Notes: generated by a model from the letters alone, not told the origin. A stretch of DNA of 64,000 nucleotides from an uncultured Eggerthellaceae bacterium (GCA_910588905.1 CAJURZ010000009.1:1-64000), one strand, 5' to 3'; counted from the first letter of the stretch, positions 7,537-15,100 are shown. Numbers and translations: made by a program.

Positions 7537-8322
7537 TCAGCAGAGCTCTCCGCCATCCACCACAAGATGCTGGCCCGTCATGAAGCTGGAAGCATCAGAG
7601 GCCAGGTAGAGCACCGCGTTGGCGCAATCGTCCACCTTTCCCGTGCGGCCGAGCGGGATCTTCGCCAAGATGCCGGGAGCAATCTTCTGGAAGATGTCAT
7701 CGGATCCCTCTGGATGGGTCATATCGGTCTCGATGAAGCCGGGATACAGCGTGTTCACACGGACTCCCTCCGGCGCCATCAGCTTGGCCAGGCAAGGGGT
7801 GAGGGCGCGGATGGCTCCCTTCGTGGCCGTGTATGCCACCGAGCCAGCCGCCTTCCACGCGGCAAGGGACGCCACCGGGATGATGGAGCCCGCCTTGTTC
7901 GCGGCGCAATGCTTCCAGCCGTGCTTCACCATGAACATGACGCCGTCCAGGTTGATGCCCAGCACCTTGCGCCAGTTGTCGGTATCGAAGGCGGTCTCCA
8001 GGCCGCCGGAGACCGAAAGGCCCGAGATGCCCGCAGAGAGCACCATGATGTCGAGGCGGCCGAACTCCGCCACGCAGGCATCCACCGCCGCCTTGCATTC
8101 CTCCTCGTCGGAGACGTCGGTGGGGCGATAGGCGGCAGCGCCGCCCTCTGCTGCAATCTGCCGCACGGCTTCCTGCAGCTTGTCCTCGCGCCGGGCGGTC
8201 AAGAACACCTTGGCGCCATGGGCGGCGAGAACCTTCGCCGCCTCGTTGCCGATGCCATGGGAGCTTGCGCCCGTGATGAGCGCTACGCGACCGGTCAGGT
8301 CGAAGGGATCGTTCGTAGCCAT
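7537..8322 (-). CDS. Short-chain dehydrogenase/reductase, classical type
   Basis: This 261-residue classical SDR has TGASSHGIG at the cofactor site (residues 15-23), LSAG in place of NNAG, a Ser in IPVASLA, the catalytic pair YTATK, and the C-terminal VVDGGELC. The Arg in LTARRED after the second strand suggests NADP preference. It is more FabG-like than the second SDR of the cluster and lacks the long substrate-loop insertion. AAAGGAATG precedes the ATG. The gene lies 13 bases upstream of the MFS gene and 14 bases after a VOC gene. A redox step on a hydroxyl/keto group of the cluster substrate is inferred. Confidence 0.87.
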   Translation of the reverse strand: MATNDPFDLTGRVALITGASSHGIGNEAAKVLAAHGAKVFLTARREDKLQEAVRQIAAEGGAAAYRPTDVSDEEECKAAVDACVAEFGRLDIMVLSAGISGLSVSGGLETAFDTDNWRKVLGINLDGVMFMVKHGWKHCAANKAGSIIPVASLAAWKAAGSVAYTATKGAIRALTPCLAKLMAPEGVRVNTLYPGFIETDMTHPEGSDDIFQKIAPGILAKIPLGRTGKVDDCANAVLYLASDASSFMTGQHLVVDGGELC

Positions 8323-8336
8323 GAGGTCATTCCTTT

Positions 8337-8879
8337 CTAGCAGCCCTGCATGAGGGCGGACATGGGCATGAGCGCAGGCGCCTCGGCGGGCGCGTTCTCG
8401 TGCACGGACTTGATGCCTTGCCACAACTGCTCCGACGGGGTGTTCACCTCGATGTACTGCCCCATCCGCTCCCGAGCGTCCATGTAGGCGATCTCCAGCC
8501 CTTGGCCGGAGGTGGCGCGCATCGCCACGCTCATCCCTTGCTCCTCCAAGGCGGCAACCGCGGCCGCCACGTCGTCCACCCAGATGCAGAAGTGATGCAG
8601 CCCGAAGCGTCCCATCTCGTGATAGGGGTCGGGACCCGCGCTCTGCACCTCGATGAGTTCTATCTGGACATCGTTCAGATGCCCGAGCGCCGTGCGCATC
8701 CGAAGGTCCGCGTCCTTGCCGCGCACCGTGCAGCTGGCAAGGGGGTTGACGCCAAGGTCGACGAAGGGACCTGCACCGAGCGCCTGCCGCAGGTACTCGG
8801 CGGATTCGTCGATGCTCTCCACGTAGTAGCCGAGCTGCTTGATGCCATGCTTGTCGAAAAGACCTTTCGTGCTGTCCAT
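8337..8879 (-). CDS. VOC-superfamily protein (epimerase/glyoxalase-like)
   Basis: This 180-residue VOC protein has QLGYYVESIDESAEYLRQ at about 15-32 as the first module and HHFCIWVDDVAAAVAALEE as the second. VQIELIEVQ and QYIEVNTP carry the paired Glu ligands. This His/Glu pattern is that of the methylmalonyl-CoA epimerase and glyoxalase_4 branch. An epimerisation or isomerisation using a divalent metal is the expected chemistry. AAAGGACAG precedes the ATG. It is distinct from the longer VOC protein at 4516-5148. The pairing of VOC and SDR resembles the racemase plus reductase pairs of isoflavone-reducing Coriobacteriia, which is an analogy only. Confidence 0.82.
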   Translation of the reverse strand: MDSTKGLFDKHGIKQLGYYVESIDESAEYLRQALGAGPFVDLGVNPLASCTVRGKDADLRMRTALGHLNDVQIELIEVQSAGPDPYHEMGRFGLHHFCIWVDDVAAAVAALEEQGMSVAMRATSGQGLEIAYMDARERMGQYIEVNTPSEQLWQGIKSVHENAPAEAPALMPMSALMQGC

Positions 8880-8914
8880 AGCTCTGTCCTTTCTGGTCGG
8901 CGAGCTTTCTTCCT

Positions 8915-9154
8915 CTAGGCCGAGGGCGGTTTCGGCGCACCCGCAGGAGGCATGGGTGCGCCAGGGACGGCGGGGGCGCCTGGAGCTGCGGGGGCGCTTC
9001 CCGAAGAAGGCCTCATCGGCTGGTCGGCGTCGAAGCCCTTCGCGGTGTTGTCAAGCTCGGCTCCGCAATCCGGGCAGACCTTGTCCACCGGTTTGCAAAC
9101 CTTCCCGCAGCTCGGACATTTCTTCATTGATATCTCAGCGGGTCTGAAGCACAT
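8915..9154 (-). CDS. Zinc-ribbon protein with Ala/Pro-rich tail
   Basis: This 79-residue protein has a four-cysteine ribbon CPSCGK and CPDCGAE in the first half, followed by an acidic segment and a tail of repeated Ala, Pro and Gly. AAAGGGG lies 9 bases before the first ATG; a second ATG at 9127 would give MKKCPSC, a common beginning for such proteins, but with a weak site. The gene lies between the ferredoxin subunit and a VOC gene on the same strand. The tail composition is like that of the truncated protein at 2-163, so these may be paralogues. It may dock onto partners or carry metal; the function is unknown. Confidence 0.65.
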   Translation of the reverse strand: MCFRPAEISMKKCPSCGKVCKPVDKVCPDCGAELDNTAKGFDADQPMRPSSGSAPAAPGAPAVPGAPMPPAGAPKPPSA

Positions 9155-9266
9155 ACAATCGAACCCCTTTCTGTGCGCGAAACGTATGGAAGGGGCCCAG
9201 GGGCGCAGGCTTTACTGCTTGCTAGGGAGAGTGCAGATGCGCCCCCGGGCCGAACGGGAATTGCGT

Positions 9267-10073
9267 CTATGCGAGGGCGATGTCGCCGAGGCCCTTGTCC
9301 TCGGAGACGGTGCTCACCTCGAGCGTCTTCTTCTTGCCGTTGCCCTCGATGGTCACCGTCCAATCGGCGTCCGGCAGGTCGCGCAGCCAGAAGTCGCCCC
9401 AGGAATCGGTGGTGGCGGTGTACGTGCCGGCATCGCCCGCGGCGGTCACCGTCGCTCCCTCCACGATCTCCTTCGCGTCGGGGTCGTACACCGTGCCGGC
9501 GATGAACTTCTTCGGAAGGCCGCGGTAGAACACGCGCGGCTTGGTGCCGTACTCGGGATGCAGCACCTCCTCGGTGCCGTCGAGCCCGAGCTGGTCTTCC
9601 TCGCCGAACATGATCACGTTCACGTGGCAGTTGTCCACGCAGCGCGGCACGCGGATGGGCGAGGCTTCGTCGTCCAGCAGGTGCGCACAACCGGTGCACT
9701 TCTGGGGGATGTTCAGCCCCTCGTTCCAGTAGATCACGTGGTACGGGCACGCATCCACGATCTGCTTCTGGCCCTTGGCCTTCTCGGGGTCGATGAGCAC
9801 CAACCCGTCCTCGCGGCGATACACCGCGTCGTCCTTCGCCGCCTTCATGCACGGGGCGTTCTCGCAGTGGTTGCACATGGCGGGAACGTAACTCACCTTC
9901 ACGTGGGGCTTGTGGCCGCGCTCGTACTGGTTCACCTTGCACCAGAACTGGCCGGTGTCGGGCTGAGGCTTCGCATACGGGCTCCAGTCGTTGCCGCAGT
10001 GCTCGTCCTTGCAGCCGATCTGGCAGTCATGGCAGCCCACGCATTTCTTCACGTCGATCAGGAATGCCTTCAT
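9267..10073 (-). CDS. Transhydroxylase small subunit-like ferredoxin with transthyretin-like C-terminus
   Basis: This 268-residue subunit has a DmsB/NrfC-type ferredoxin core with cysteine groups CVGCHDCQIGC, CNHCENAPC, CPY, CTGC and CVDNC, enough for three [4Fe-4S] clusters. From about residue 190 it has a separate beta-rich domain (GTVYDPDAKEIVEGATVTAAG, then YTATTDSWGDFWLRDLP) of the Cna-B/transthyretin type. This combination of three clusters plus a C-terminal beta-sandwich is what I know from the small subunit of pyrogallol:phloroglucinol transhydroxylase of Pelobacter. It lies 30 bases after the large subunit. No Tat signal is present, so the complex should be cytosolic. The beta domain may hold or shield the substrate channel. 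Confidence 0.88.
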   Translation of the reverse strand: MKAFLIDVKKCVGCHDCQIGCKDEHCGNDWSPYAKPQPDTGQFWCKVNQYERGHKPHVKVSYVPAMCNHCENAPCMKAAKDDAVYRREDGLVLIDPEKAKGQKQIVDACPYHVIYWNEGLNIPQKCTGCAHLLDDEASPIRVPRCVDNCHVNVIMFGEEDQLGLDGTEEVLHPEYGTKPRVFYRGLPKKFIAGTVYDPDAKEIVEGATVTAAGDAGTYTATTDSWGDFWLRDLPDADWTVTIEGNGKKKTLEVSTVSEDKGLGDIALA

Positions 10074-10103
10074 TTCAACTTCCTCTCAGGTAGGGGGCGC
10101 GAG

Positions 10104-12794
10104 CTACTCGACGACCCAGGATTTGTAGTTGATGCCGATCTCCGGGTCGTAGTCGCGGGCGAACGCCTCGGGGTAGTCGCGCTTCCAGCCCTCGTACTCC
10201 TCGTCGGTCACCTTGGCGGCCTCGGCCAGATAGCCCGTGACCGCGAAGCCGGCGCAGTGCTTGGACACCGTCTCGTTCGGGCAGATGAGGTTGATGGCGC
10301 CGCCGCGGTCCAGATGCGACGTGATGGGGTCGACGCGCGAGCCCTTCGCCACCACGACGGAGCGCGGCGTGACGCGCTCGGAGATGCGTGCGCCGAACAG
10401 GATGGTGCCGCGGTCGTTGTAGAGTTTCACGATGTCGCCGTCCTGGATGCCTCGCGCCTGCGCGTCTCCGGGTGCCATCCAGACAGGCTCGTAGAAGTAG
10501 CCGTCCTTGGCCTTCACCTTGCAGGTCTCGATCTCGCGGAACCACTTGATGTCGTCGCCCTGCACATGCACGCGCCACTTGGCCGGGTTCGCCGTCACCA
10601 GCAGTGTGTAGTCCTTGCAGCGCTCGCCCCAGAACGTCTCGTCATGGGTCCAGCCTTCGGACTTCGGGCCGCCCACGATCCACTTCGCCATGGGCTGGCG
10701 CTCCATGTCGTCCGGGAAGTTGTCGGCCAGGGCCTGGCTCCAGAACTCGATCTTGCCCGTGGGGGTGTCGAGCGGGTTGGCCTCCGGATCCTCGTAGAAG
10801 CCGCGCATGCCGGGAGCGTCGTCCTCCCAACCCTGCGCCACCTTCGGGAAGTAGTAGCCGCGGCGCTTGAACTCGTCCCAGTCCAGCTCCTCGGTGAGGC
10901 GCGACTGCTCGAAGCCGTACTTCATCCACTCGTCCTCGGTCATGCCGAGGTCGATCTGCTCGCGCACGCCGAAGCGCTCGCCGATCATGCAGGCGATCTC
11001 GAAGTCGGAATAGGACTCGCCCACGTGGTCGATGGCGGCAGGGGTGAGCGCCTCGAAGCGGCGCATGTCAGGCGCGCCGCCGCCCATGGAGTCGTTGTCC
11101 TCCACGCAGGTGGTCACCGGAAGCACGAGGTCAGCGAACAGCGAGTCGTTCTCGAGCCACTGGTGGTTGGTGATGAAGCACTCCACCTGCGGGCTGCGGA
11201 TGGCGTCCTGGAACTCGAAGCCGCCGTTCCAGCAGTTCATGTTGCAGGGCTTCTCCGACCACAGCAGATGGATCTTGTCGATCTTCGGAGCCTCGGTGGG
11301 AGCCTCGGCCCCCATGCGCTGGGCCATCGCCTGCAGCATGGCGAGGCCGGCCTGCGGGTCGGCCGGGTAGTTGTACTCGATGAACTGCTCGGAGTTCTCG
11401 ACGTACACGATGCAGGGACTGCCCCACCACTTCACCTGGCCGTCGTTGATGGCATCGGTGATCTTGGTGCGCGGCAGCGTCTGCGGCATGGGGTAGAACA
11501 TGCGGCACTGGTTGACGGAGCTGAAGGGGGCGGTGGTGGAGCGGCAGATCTCCTCGCGCGCGAACACCATGCTGGACAGGTGGCACTGCTGCACGCCCGG
11601 CTTGCCGAGGCCCTGCATGGCCAGCTTGTAGGCGCCGGTGCGGCCGGGCTCGTGGGAGTATGGCGTCTTGATGGCGCCGGAGCTGTAGTGGGCATGGCTG
11701 GTCACCTTGCTGGCGACGTTGCGCGCGTAGGCCTTGATGGTCCACTCGGGCACGCCGCAACGCTCTGCGGCCCAGGCCGGCGTCTTCTCCACGCCGTCTT
11801 CCTTGCCCATGACGTAGTCGACCAGCTTGTCGAAATGCACGGTGTGGGTCTCCACATAGTCCTTGTCGTAGGTGCCCTCGGTGATCCAGACGTGCATTAC
11901 GCCGAAGTCGAAGGCGGCGTCGGTGTTGGGCAGGATGGGGATCCACTTCATGAACTCGTGGCAGACCGCCGTGTAGTTGCAGAACGGGTCGACGACCACG
12001 AATTCCTTGCCCAGCTCCTCCCAGTACTTCAGCAGGGCCGAGAGGCACTGGCTGGCGTAGTTCTGGGTGAGCTCCCAGTCGCCCGCATCGAAGCAGATGA
12101 GCTCCGTGTTCTCGGAGATGTCCTTCATGACGTTCCAGGCGTTGCCGCCGTTGCCGGCAGGAGCGATGAGGCCCAGGCCATGGTTCGCGCCGGAGCCCCA
12201 CACGTGCTTGGCACCCCAGTACCAGCCCTCGACCGAGTCGGGCGTGCGCGTCTCGCGGGTGTAGCCGCCCAGCTTGCTCATGAGGTTGGCGTGCATGCCG
12301 CCGCCCGCGTGCAGGTCCTTCGACTCGCGGTGCCCATCCTCGCCGATGCAGATGACGCTGTAGGGGCCGTACTCGTCGATGACGCGGCGCAGCTCGGCCT
12401 CGATGAGGTCGATGGCCTCGTCCCAACTGATGCGCTCGAACTTGGATATGCCACGGTTCTGCGTGTTGCGCTCGCCGTCGGGGTTCCAGTCGACGCGCTT
12501 GAGCGGGTACTTGACGCGGTTCTTGGAATAGACGCGGTTCTTGTAGGCCAGCGCGAAGTAGTTCGGCATGGCCTTGTACGGCGCCGAGAACTTCTTGCCA
12601 TCCACGTTCCACTCCCACGTGGAAGGTGCTAGCTCCTCTTTCGTGTAGCTGTCCTCCAGATGCAGTGGCCTCAAGCGAACGATCTTGCCGTCCTTGGTGT
12701 CAGCGCAGACCAGATCCCCGCCGGTGCCGCCGCAGGCGATGCTCTGCAGCGTCGTCTTGATGGCGTCGCCGCCTGCCGTTGCTCCCGTGCCCAT
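10104..12794 (-). CDS. Molybdopterin oxidoreductase, pyrogallol transhydroxylase / catechol dehydroxylase type large subunit
   Basis: This 896-residue DMSO-reductase-family protein has FERISWDEAIDLI at about 119-131, the molybdopterin-binding regions, and a C-terminal dinucleotide-binding domain (LYNDRGTILFGARISE). It lacks an N-terminal [4Fe-4S] motif and any Tat signal, like the Pelobacter transhydroxylase. The segment TPDSVEGWYWG (184-194) matches NPDSWEGWHWG of that enzyme, so Asp186 and Ser187 would be the catalytic Asp and the Mo ligand. His155 in GEDGHRE matches the active-site His. Gut Coriobacteriia use related enzymes to dehydroxylate catechols. The start at 12794 follows AAAGGAGAG; an ATG at 12854 has no site. 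The reaction is a hydroxyl transfer or reductive dehydroxylation; the substrate is inferred. Confidence 0.9.
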   Translation of the reverse strand: MGTGATAGGDAIKTTLQSIACGGTGGDLVCADTKDGKIVRLRPLHLEDSYTKEELAPSTWEWNVDGKKFSAPYKAMPNYFALAYKNRVYSKNRVKYPLKRVDWNPDGERNTQNRGISKFERISWDEAIDLIEAELRRVIDEYGPYSVICIGEDGHRESKDLHAGGGMHANLMSKLGGYTRETRTPDSVEGWYWGAKHVWGSGANHGLGLIAPAGNGGNAWNVMKDISENTELICFDAGDWELTQNYASQCLSALLKYWEELGKEFVVVDPFCNYTAVCHEFMKWIPILPNTDAAFDFGVMHVWITEGTYDKDYVETHTVHFDKLVDYVMGKEDGVEKTPAWAAERCGVPEWTIKAYARNVASKVTSHAHYSSGAIKTPYSHEPGRTGAYKLAMQGLGKPGVQQCHLSSMVFAREEICRSTTAPFSSVNQCRMFYPMPQTLPRTKITDAINDGQVKWWGSPCIVYVENSEQFIEYNYPADPQAGLAMLQAMAQRMGAEAPTEAPKIDKIHLLWSEKPCNMNCWNGGFEFQDAIRSPQVECFITNHQWLENDSLFADLVLPVTTCVEDNDSMGGGAPDMRRFEALTPAAIDHVGESYSDFEIACMIGERFGVREQIDLGMTEDEWMKYGFEQSRLTEELDWDEFKRRGYYFPKVAQGWEDDAPGMRGFYEDPEANPLDTPTGKIEFWSQALADNFPDDMERQPMAKWIVGGPKSEGWTHDETFWGERCKDYTLLVTANPAKWRVHVQGDDIKWFREIETCKVKAKDGYFYEPVWMAPGDAQARGIQDGDIVKLYNDRGTILFGARISERVTPRSVVVAKGSRVDPITSHLDRGGAINLICPNETVSKHCAGFAVTGYLAEAAKVTDEEYEGWKRDYPEAFARDYDPEIGINYKSWVVE

Positions 12795-12899
12795 AAAGCT
12801 CTCCTTTCTTCGGCTTTGAGAGAAAGCTGGGCAGCACTGAGCATGGTCAGACATCAGCTTGAACTCCCCCTCTTTCCCTTCACTTCATCCAGCTTGTTC

Positions 12900-12917
12900 G
12901 AACACGAAGGGGTGTTC
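12900..12917. promoter_or_regulatory. Candidate operator of the molybdoenzyme operon
   Basis: A perfect inverted repeat GAACAC-6 nt-GTGTTC lies about 105 bases upstream of the large-subunit start, in the 267-base gap after the TetR gene. It could bind the TetR protein or another regulator. I could not place a convincing -10 box. Confidence 0.4.
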
Positions 12918-12975
12918 AATTGACAAAACGCTTGATAATGGATGGAGATGGCATCAGATCAGGGAGATGCTTCCC

Positions 12976-12996
12976 TTGCGGGCACAGATCCCGCAA
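12976..12996. terminator. Hairpin downstream of the TetR gene
   Basis: TTGCGGG and CCCGCAA form a perfect 7-bp stem around a 7-base loop, 66 bases after the TetR stop (reading on the minus strand). No T-run follows, so it may be a terminator of another type, an attenuator, or an operator for the operon beyond. Confidence 0.35.
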
Positions 12997-13061
12997 ATGC
13001 CCCCGTTATGGGTTACAGTTGAAGCTGACGCAGATTGCACGAACGTCGAACGATGATGACC

Positions 13062-13637
13062 TTACAACGAAGACGATCTATCGAAGGTAGAGAGCCAATA
13101 CGACTGTGTCATCTCGTCATAGAGAGCAGCTAGCTCTTCGGGGGTGTAGACGAAGCCGTCATAGATCCATTTTTGGATGAGCATGGCTTGAGAGGCCGCG
13201 AAGAAGTAAGCAACGTAATCCATCTTCTGCGCGTCCTTCGCCGTTGCACGACTTGATAGGAGCTCCATGTTGAAGTCGTAGATGGCCTTCGTGGCCACGC
13301 GAATGAACGTGTCGTCACTGCCCTTCATGGGGCCGATGAGTGCCCGGTAGAACGCCTTGTCTTCGTAAGCCCTCTCGTAGATCTTCTGATAGATGAGCCG
13401 ATACAGCTCTCTTCTCTGGCTTTGCGAGAAGAGTGCATTGATGTCGCGCAACGGCCTCACCGCATCATCGATGAATATCCGCAGAACGATATCTTCTTTA
13501 GCATGGTAATTCGCATAGAACGACTTACGCGAAAGGCATGCACGCTCACATATGTCTGATACAGAGATGGATCGATAGGGTTTTTCCTGGACGAGTTCCT
13601 TGAACGCTCTCTCGATCGCCAGGCAGGAATCATTCAT
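13062..13637 (-). CDS. TetR/AcrR-family transcriptional regulator
   Basis: This 191-residue protein has the TetR DNA-binding domain at the N-terminus: SISVSDICERACLSRKSFYANYHAKEDIV is the helix-turn-helix followed by the usual YxHF-like YANYHAKE. The remaining two thirds are helical with no family signature, as expected for the ligand-binding domain. The start at 13637 follows GAGAGGG nine bases upstream; an ATG at 13661 has no such site. It is directly upstream of the molybdoenzyme operon on the same strand, so it is the likely regulator, responding to the aromatic or polycyclic substrate. A palindrome at 13674-13698 may be its own operator. Confidence 0.85.
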   Translation of the reverse strand: MNDSCLAIERAFKELVQEKPYRSISVSDICERACLSRKSFYANYHAKEDIVLRIFIDDAVRPLRDINALFSQSQRRELYRLIYQKIYERAYEDKAFYRALIGPMKGSDDTFIRVATKAIYDFNMELLSSRATAKDAQKMDYVAYFFAASQAMLIQKWIYDGFVYTPEELAALYDEMTQSYWLSTFDRSSSL

Positions 13638-13673
13638 GGCACAGACCCTCTCATCGTTCATTGCATACGCTTA

Positions 13674-13698
13674 TGGTAACAAATGCATTCGTGTACCA
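13674..13698. promoter_or_regulatory. Candidate TetR autoregulatory operator
   Basis: TGGTA, AATG, CATT and TACCA form a nearly symmetrical 25-base element 37 bases upstream of the TetR start codon. The size and position are typical of a TetR operator. Assignment is inference. Confidence 0.4.
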
Positions 13699-13742
13699 TT
13701 CGGAACGTCTTGGTCCCTGTATGCATGGTGCGATGGACCGAA

Positions 13743-13911
13743 CACGTTCGACCCCTCCGTGGGAGGGTGTGCGGCGCACGGGGCTCTCTTGCTCACAGGT
13801 TAAATCCGCCGCCTAACTTAAAGCCACTGCTGTCGCAGTGGGGTGAGGGTTGCAACCTGTGCATACCTGCGTGGTTCACTCGGGCGCAACGCATATTCGC
13901 GCAAAGCGCAA
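13743..13911. repeat. Intergenic repeat segment, copy A
   Basis: Two blocks recur at 15101-15323 in the same order and direction: CACGTTCGACCC (13743) and a 28-base block at 13884-13911 that matches 15296-15323 with two mismatches. The two copies lie on either side of the LytTR/DUF3021 pair. No ORF is supported. Confidence 0.5.
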
Positions 13912-13950
13912 AGCACCCGGTGTCAGGAAGTAGAGTGACAAGGGATCGGG

Positions 13951-14382
13951 TTACCGGCGCATGCGCTCGTGATATGCGCGTAAGGCAGCATCGAAGCTAC
14001 CTACGGTGCGCTTGAAATGGATCTGATATCCTAGGCAGAAAACTCCCAGAGTCACCAAGAATATTGCAGCGAATGTGGCCCATGCCCCCACGTCGCTAAA
14101 AGGAAACCACGCTCCCACCCACGCACAGAGCACCAGCACAGCAAACCCCGTCACGCCAAATCCCATGATGCGTACCGGATAAGCCAGTTGATGGATGATC
14201 CTATCGGTAAACCAGAGTGCTTGTAGCAGAGCGAATGCTACTGCCGCCAAAAGCAGACTCAATGTCATGACCAACCCGTATTGAGGCCCGATGAACGCAA
14301 TGGCCGTCACCGTCCCGACCGTCATGAACAAAGTGAACATCACACATGCGCCGAGCACGATCCTTTTCGCGAAACCGCTCAT
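13951..14382 (-). CDS. DUF3021 membrane protein
   Basis: This 143-residue protein has four hydrophobic segments (about 8-30, 37-57, 71-92 and 98-118) and a basic C-terminus with FKRTVGSFDAALRAYHERMRR. Size, four-helix topology and the position directly after a LytTR regulator match the DUF3021 family, which is nearly always paired with LytTR proteins in Firmicutes and Actinobacteria. It probably holds the regulator at the membrane or controls its activity. AAAGGACGG stands before the ATG, and 15 bases separate it from the LytTR gene. No enzymatic motif is present. Confidence 0.8.
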   Translation of the reverse strand: MSGFAKRIVLGACVMFTLFMTVGTVTAIAFIGPQYGLVMTLSLLLAAVAFALLQALWFTDRIIHQLAYPVRIMGFGVTGFAVLVLCAWVGAWFPFSDVGAWATFAAIFLVTLGVFCLGYQIHFKRTVGSFDAALRAYHERMRR

Positions 14383-14397
14383 ATGCCCGTCCTTTCC

Positions 14398-14835
14398 CTA
14401 AAGTCCAATGCGCTTCTTGATGAGAGGTGCGAACTGGCGCGATGCGATGATGTGCTCACCGTTATCAAGTACCAGTTCGAGACGAGCGTTCAGATACGGT
14501 CTGATGCCGCTTACATGCGCAAGGTTCACCAGCACCTGGCGTGATACACGCACGAATTCCTCTCCAATAAGGCGGCTTTCGATATCTGCGAGCGTGACCG
14601 TTGACTCGTACACCTTTTCCTCTCCATAGAGGAACGTACGGCCGTCGACGGTCTCGATATACAGCACTTCACGCGCCCCCACGATATACAGAAAACCATC
14701 GATGGTCCCGGCGAGCCGCAGGTTCTCCATCTCTACTGCTGCCATGATCCGCTGCACTCGCTCATCGATACGCGGGCACACCACGGTCACTTCAACATCT
14801 GCAGCGGCAGGATCTTCTTTCACGTTCAGTTTCAT
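14398..14835 (-). CDS. LytTR-family DNA-binding regulator
   Basis: This 145-residue regulator has a LytTR domain over the C-terminal 100 residues: VLYIETVDGRTFLYGEEKVYES, then LADIESRLIGEEFVRVSRQVLVNLAHVSGIRPY and the final beta strands. There is no receiver domain, so activity should be set by the partner membrane protein rather than by phosphorylation. The N-terminal 40 residues resemble the short helical extension usual in the DUF3021-linked group. AAGGA lies 6 bases before the ATG at 14835. Two CAGTTGCAC direct repeats, 21 bases apart, lie 66-95 bases upstream and look like its own binding site, implying autoregulation. Confidence 0.87.
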   Translation of the reverse strand: MKLNVKEDPAAADVEVTVVCPRIDERVQRIMAAVEMENLRLAGTIDGFLYIVGAREVLYIETVDGRTFLYGEEKVYESTVTLADIESRLIGEEFVRVSRQVLVNLAHVSGIRPYLNARLELVLDNGEHIIASRQFAPLIKKRIGL

Positions 14836-14900
14836 CCGCGTCCTTCCTCTCAACGAAGAGCATAGGGGTGGATAGAGCGACGCTCAAGACATCACGTGCG

Positions 14901-14930
14901 CAGTTGCACTCCAAGCGGACTCAGTTGCAC
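14901..14930. promoter_or_regulatory. LytTR-type direct-repeat operator
   Basis: CAGTTGCAC occurs at 14901-14909 and 14922-14930, a centre spacing of 21 bases or two helical turns, with 12 bases between. This is the arrangement that LytTR dimers recognise. It is 66 bases upstream of the LytTR start codon. Confidence 0.6.
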
Positions 14931-15100
14931 GATTCTGACTTCAGAAGCACATCATCCAAAGAGTACAGGGGCGGTTCCCGCAACGCATGGAATGAGTTTT
15001 GGTCGCAAAGAACGCCGACTACCACGCATGTCCCCGACCGGCAGGATGAAGCACGAGCGATCTGGCCCTGTTACGCTCTTTAGGGTGCCACACCGGGGGT

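Larger units (their letters stand above)
13638..13950. other. Intergenic region with palindrome and hairpins
   Basis: This 313-base stretch has no credible gene. It holds the TetR promoter palindrome, part of a repeat family shared with 15101-15323, a 7-bp hairpin CCACTGC-TGTC-GCAGTGG at 13824-13841, and a wider ACAGGTT/AACCTGT pair (13795-13801 and 13854-13860). Confidence 0.6.

Noticed and set aside
5694..7583. Plus-strand ORF of 629 codons opposite the MFS and SDR genes
   Set aside because: Charged His/Asp/Arg/Glu-rich composition without any motif. It is the reverse shadow of a hydrophobic transporter gene.
8952..12632. Very long plus-strand ORF (1226 codons) opposite the molybdoenzyme and ferredoxin genes
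   Set aside because: It lies antisense to genes with clear motifs, spans several of them and their gaps, and is rich in His, Val, Leu and Arg as expected from reversed high-GC codons. No domain or start site is seen.
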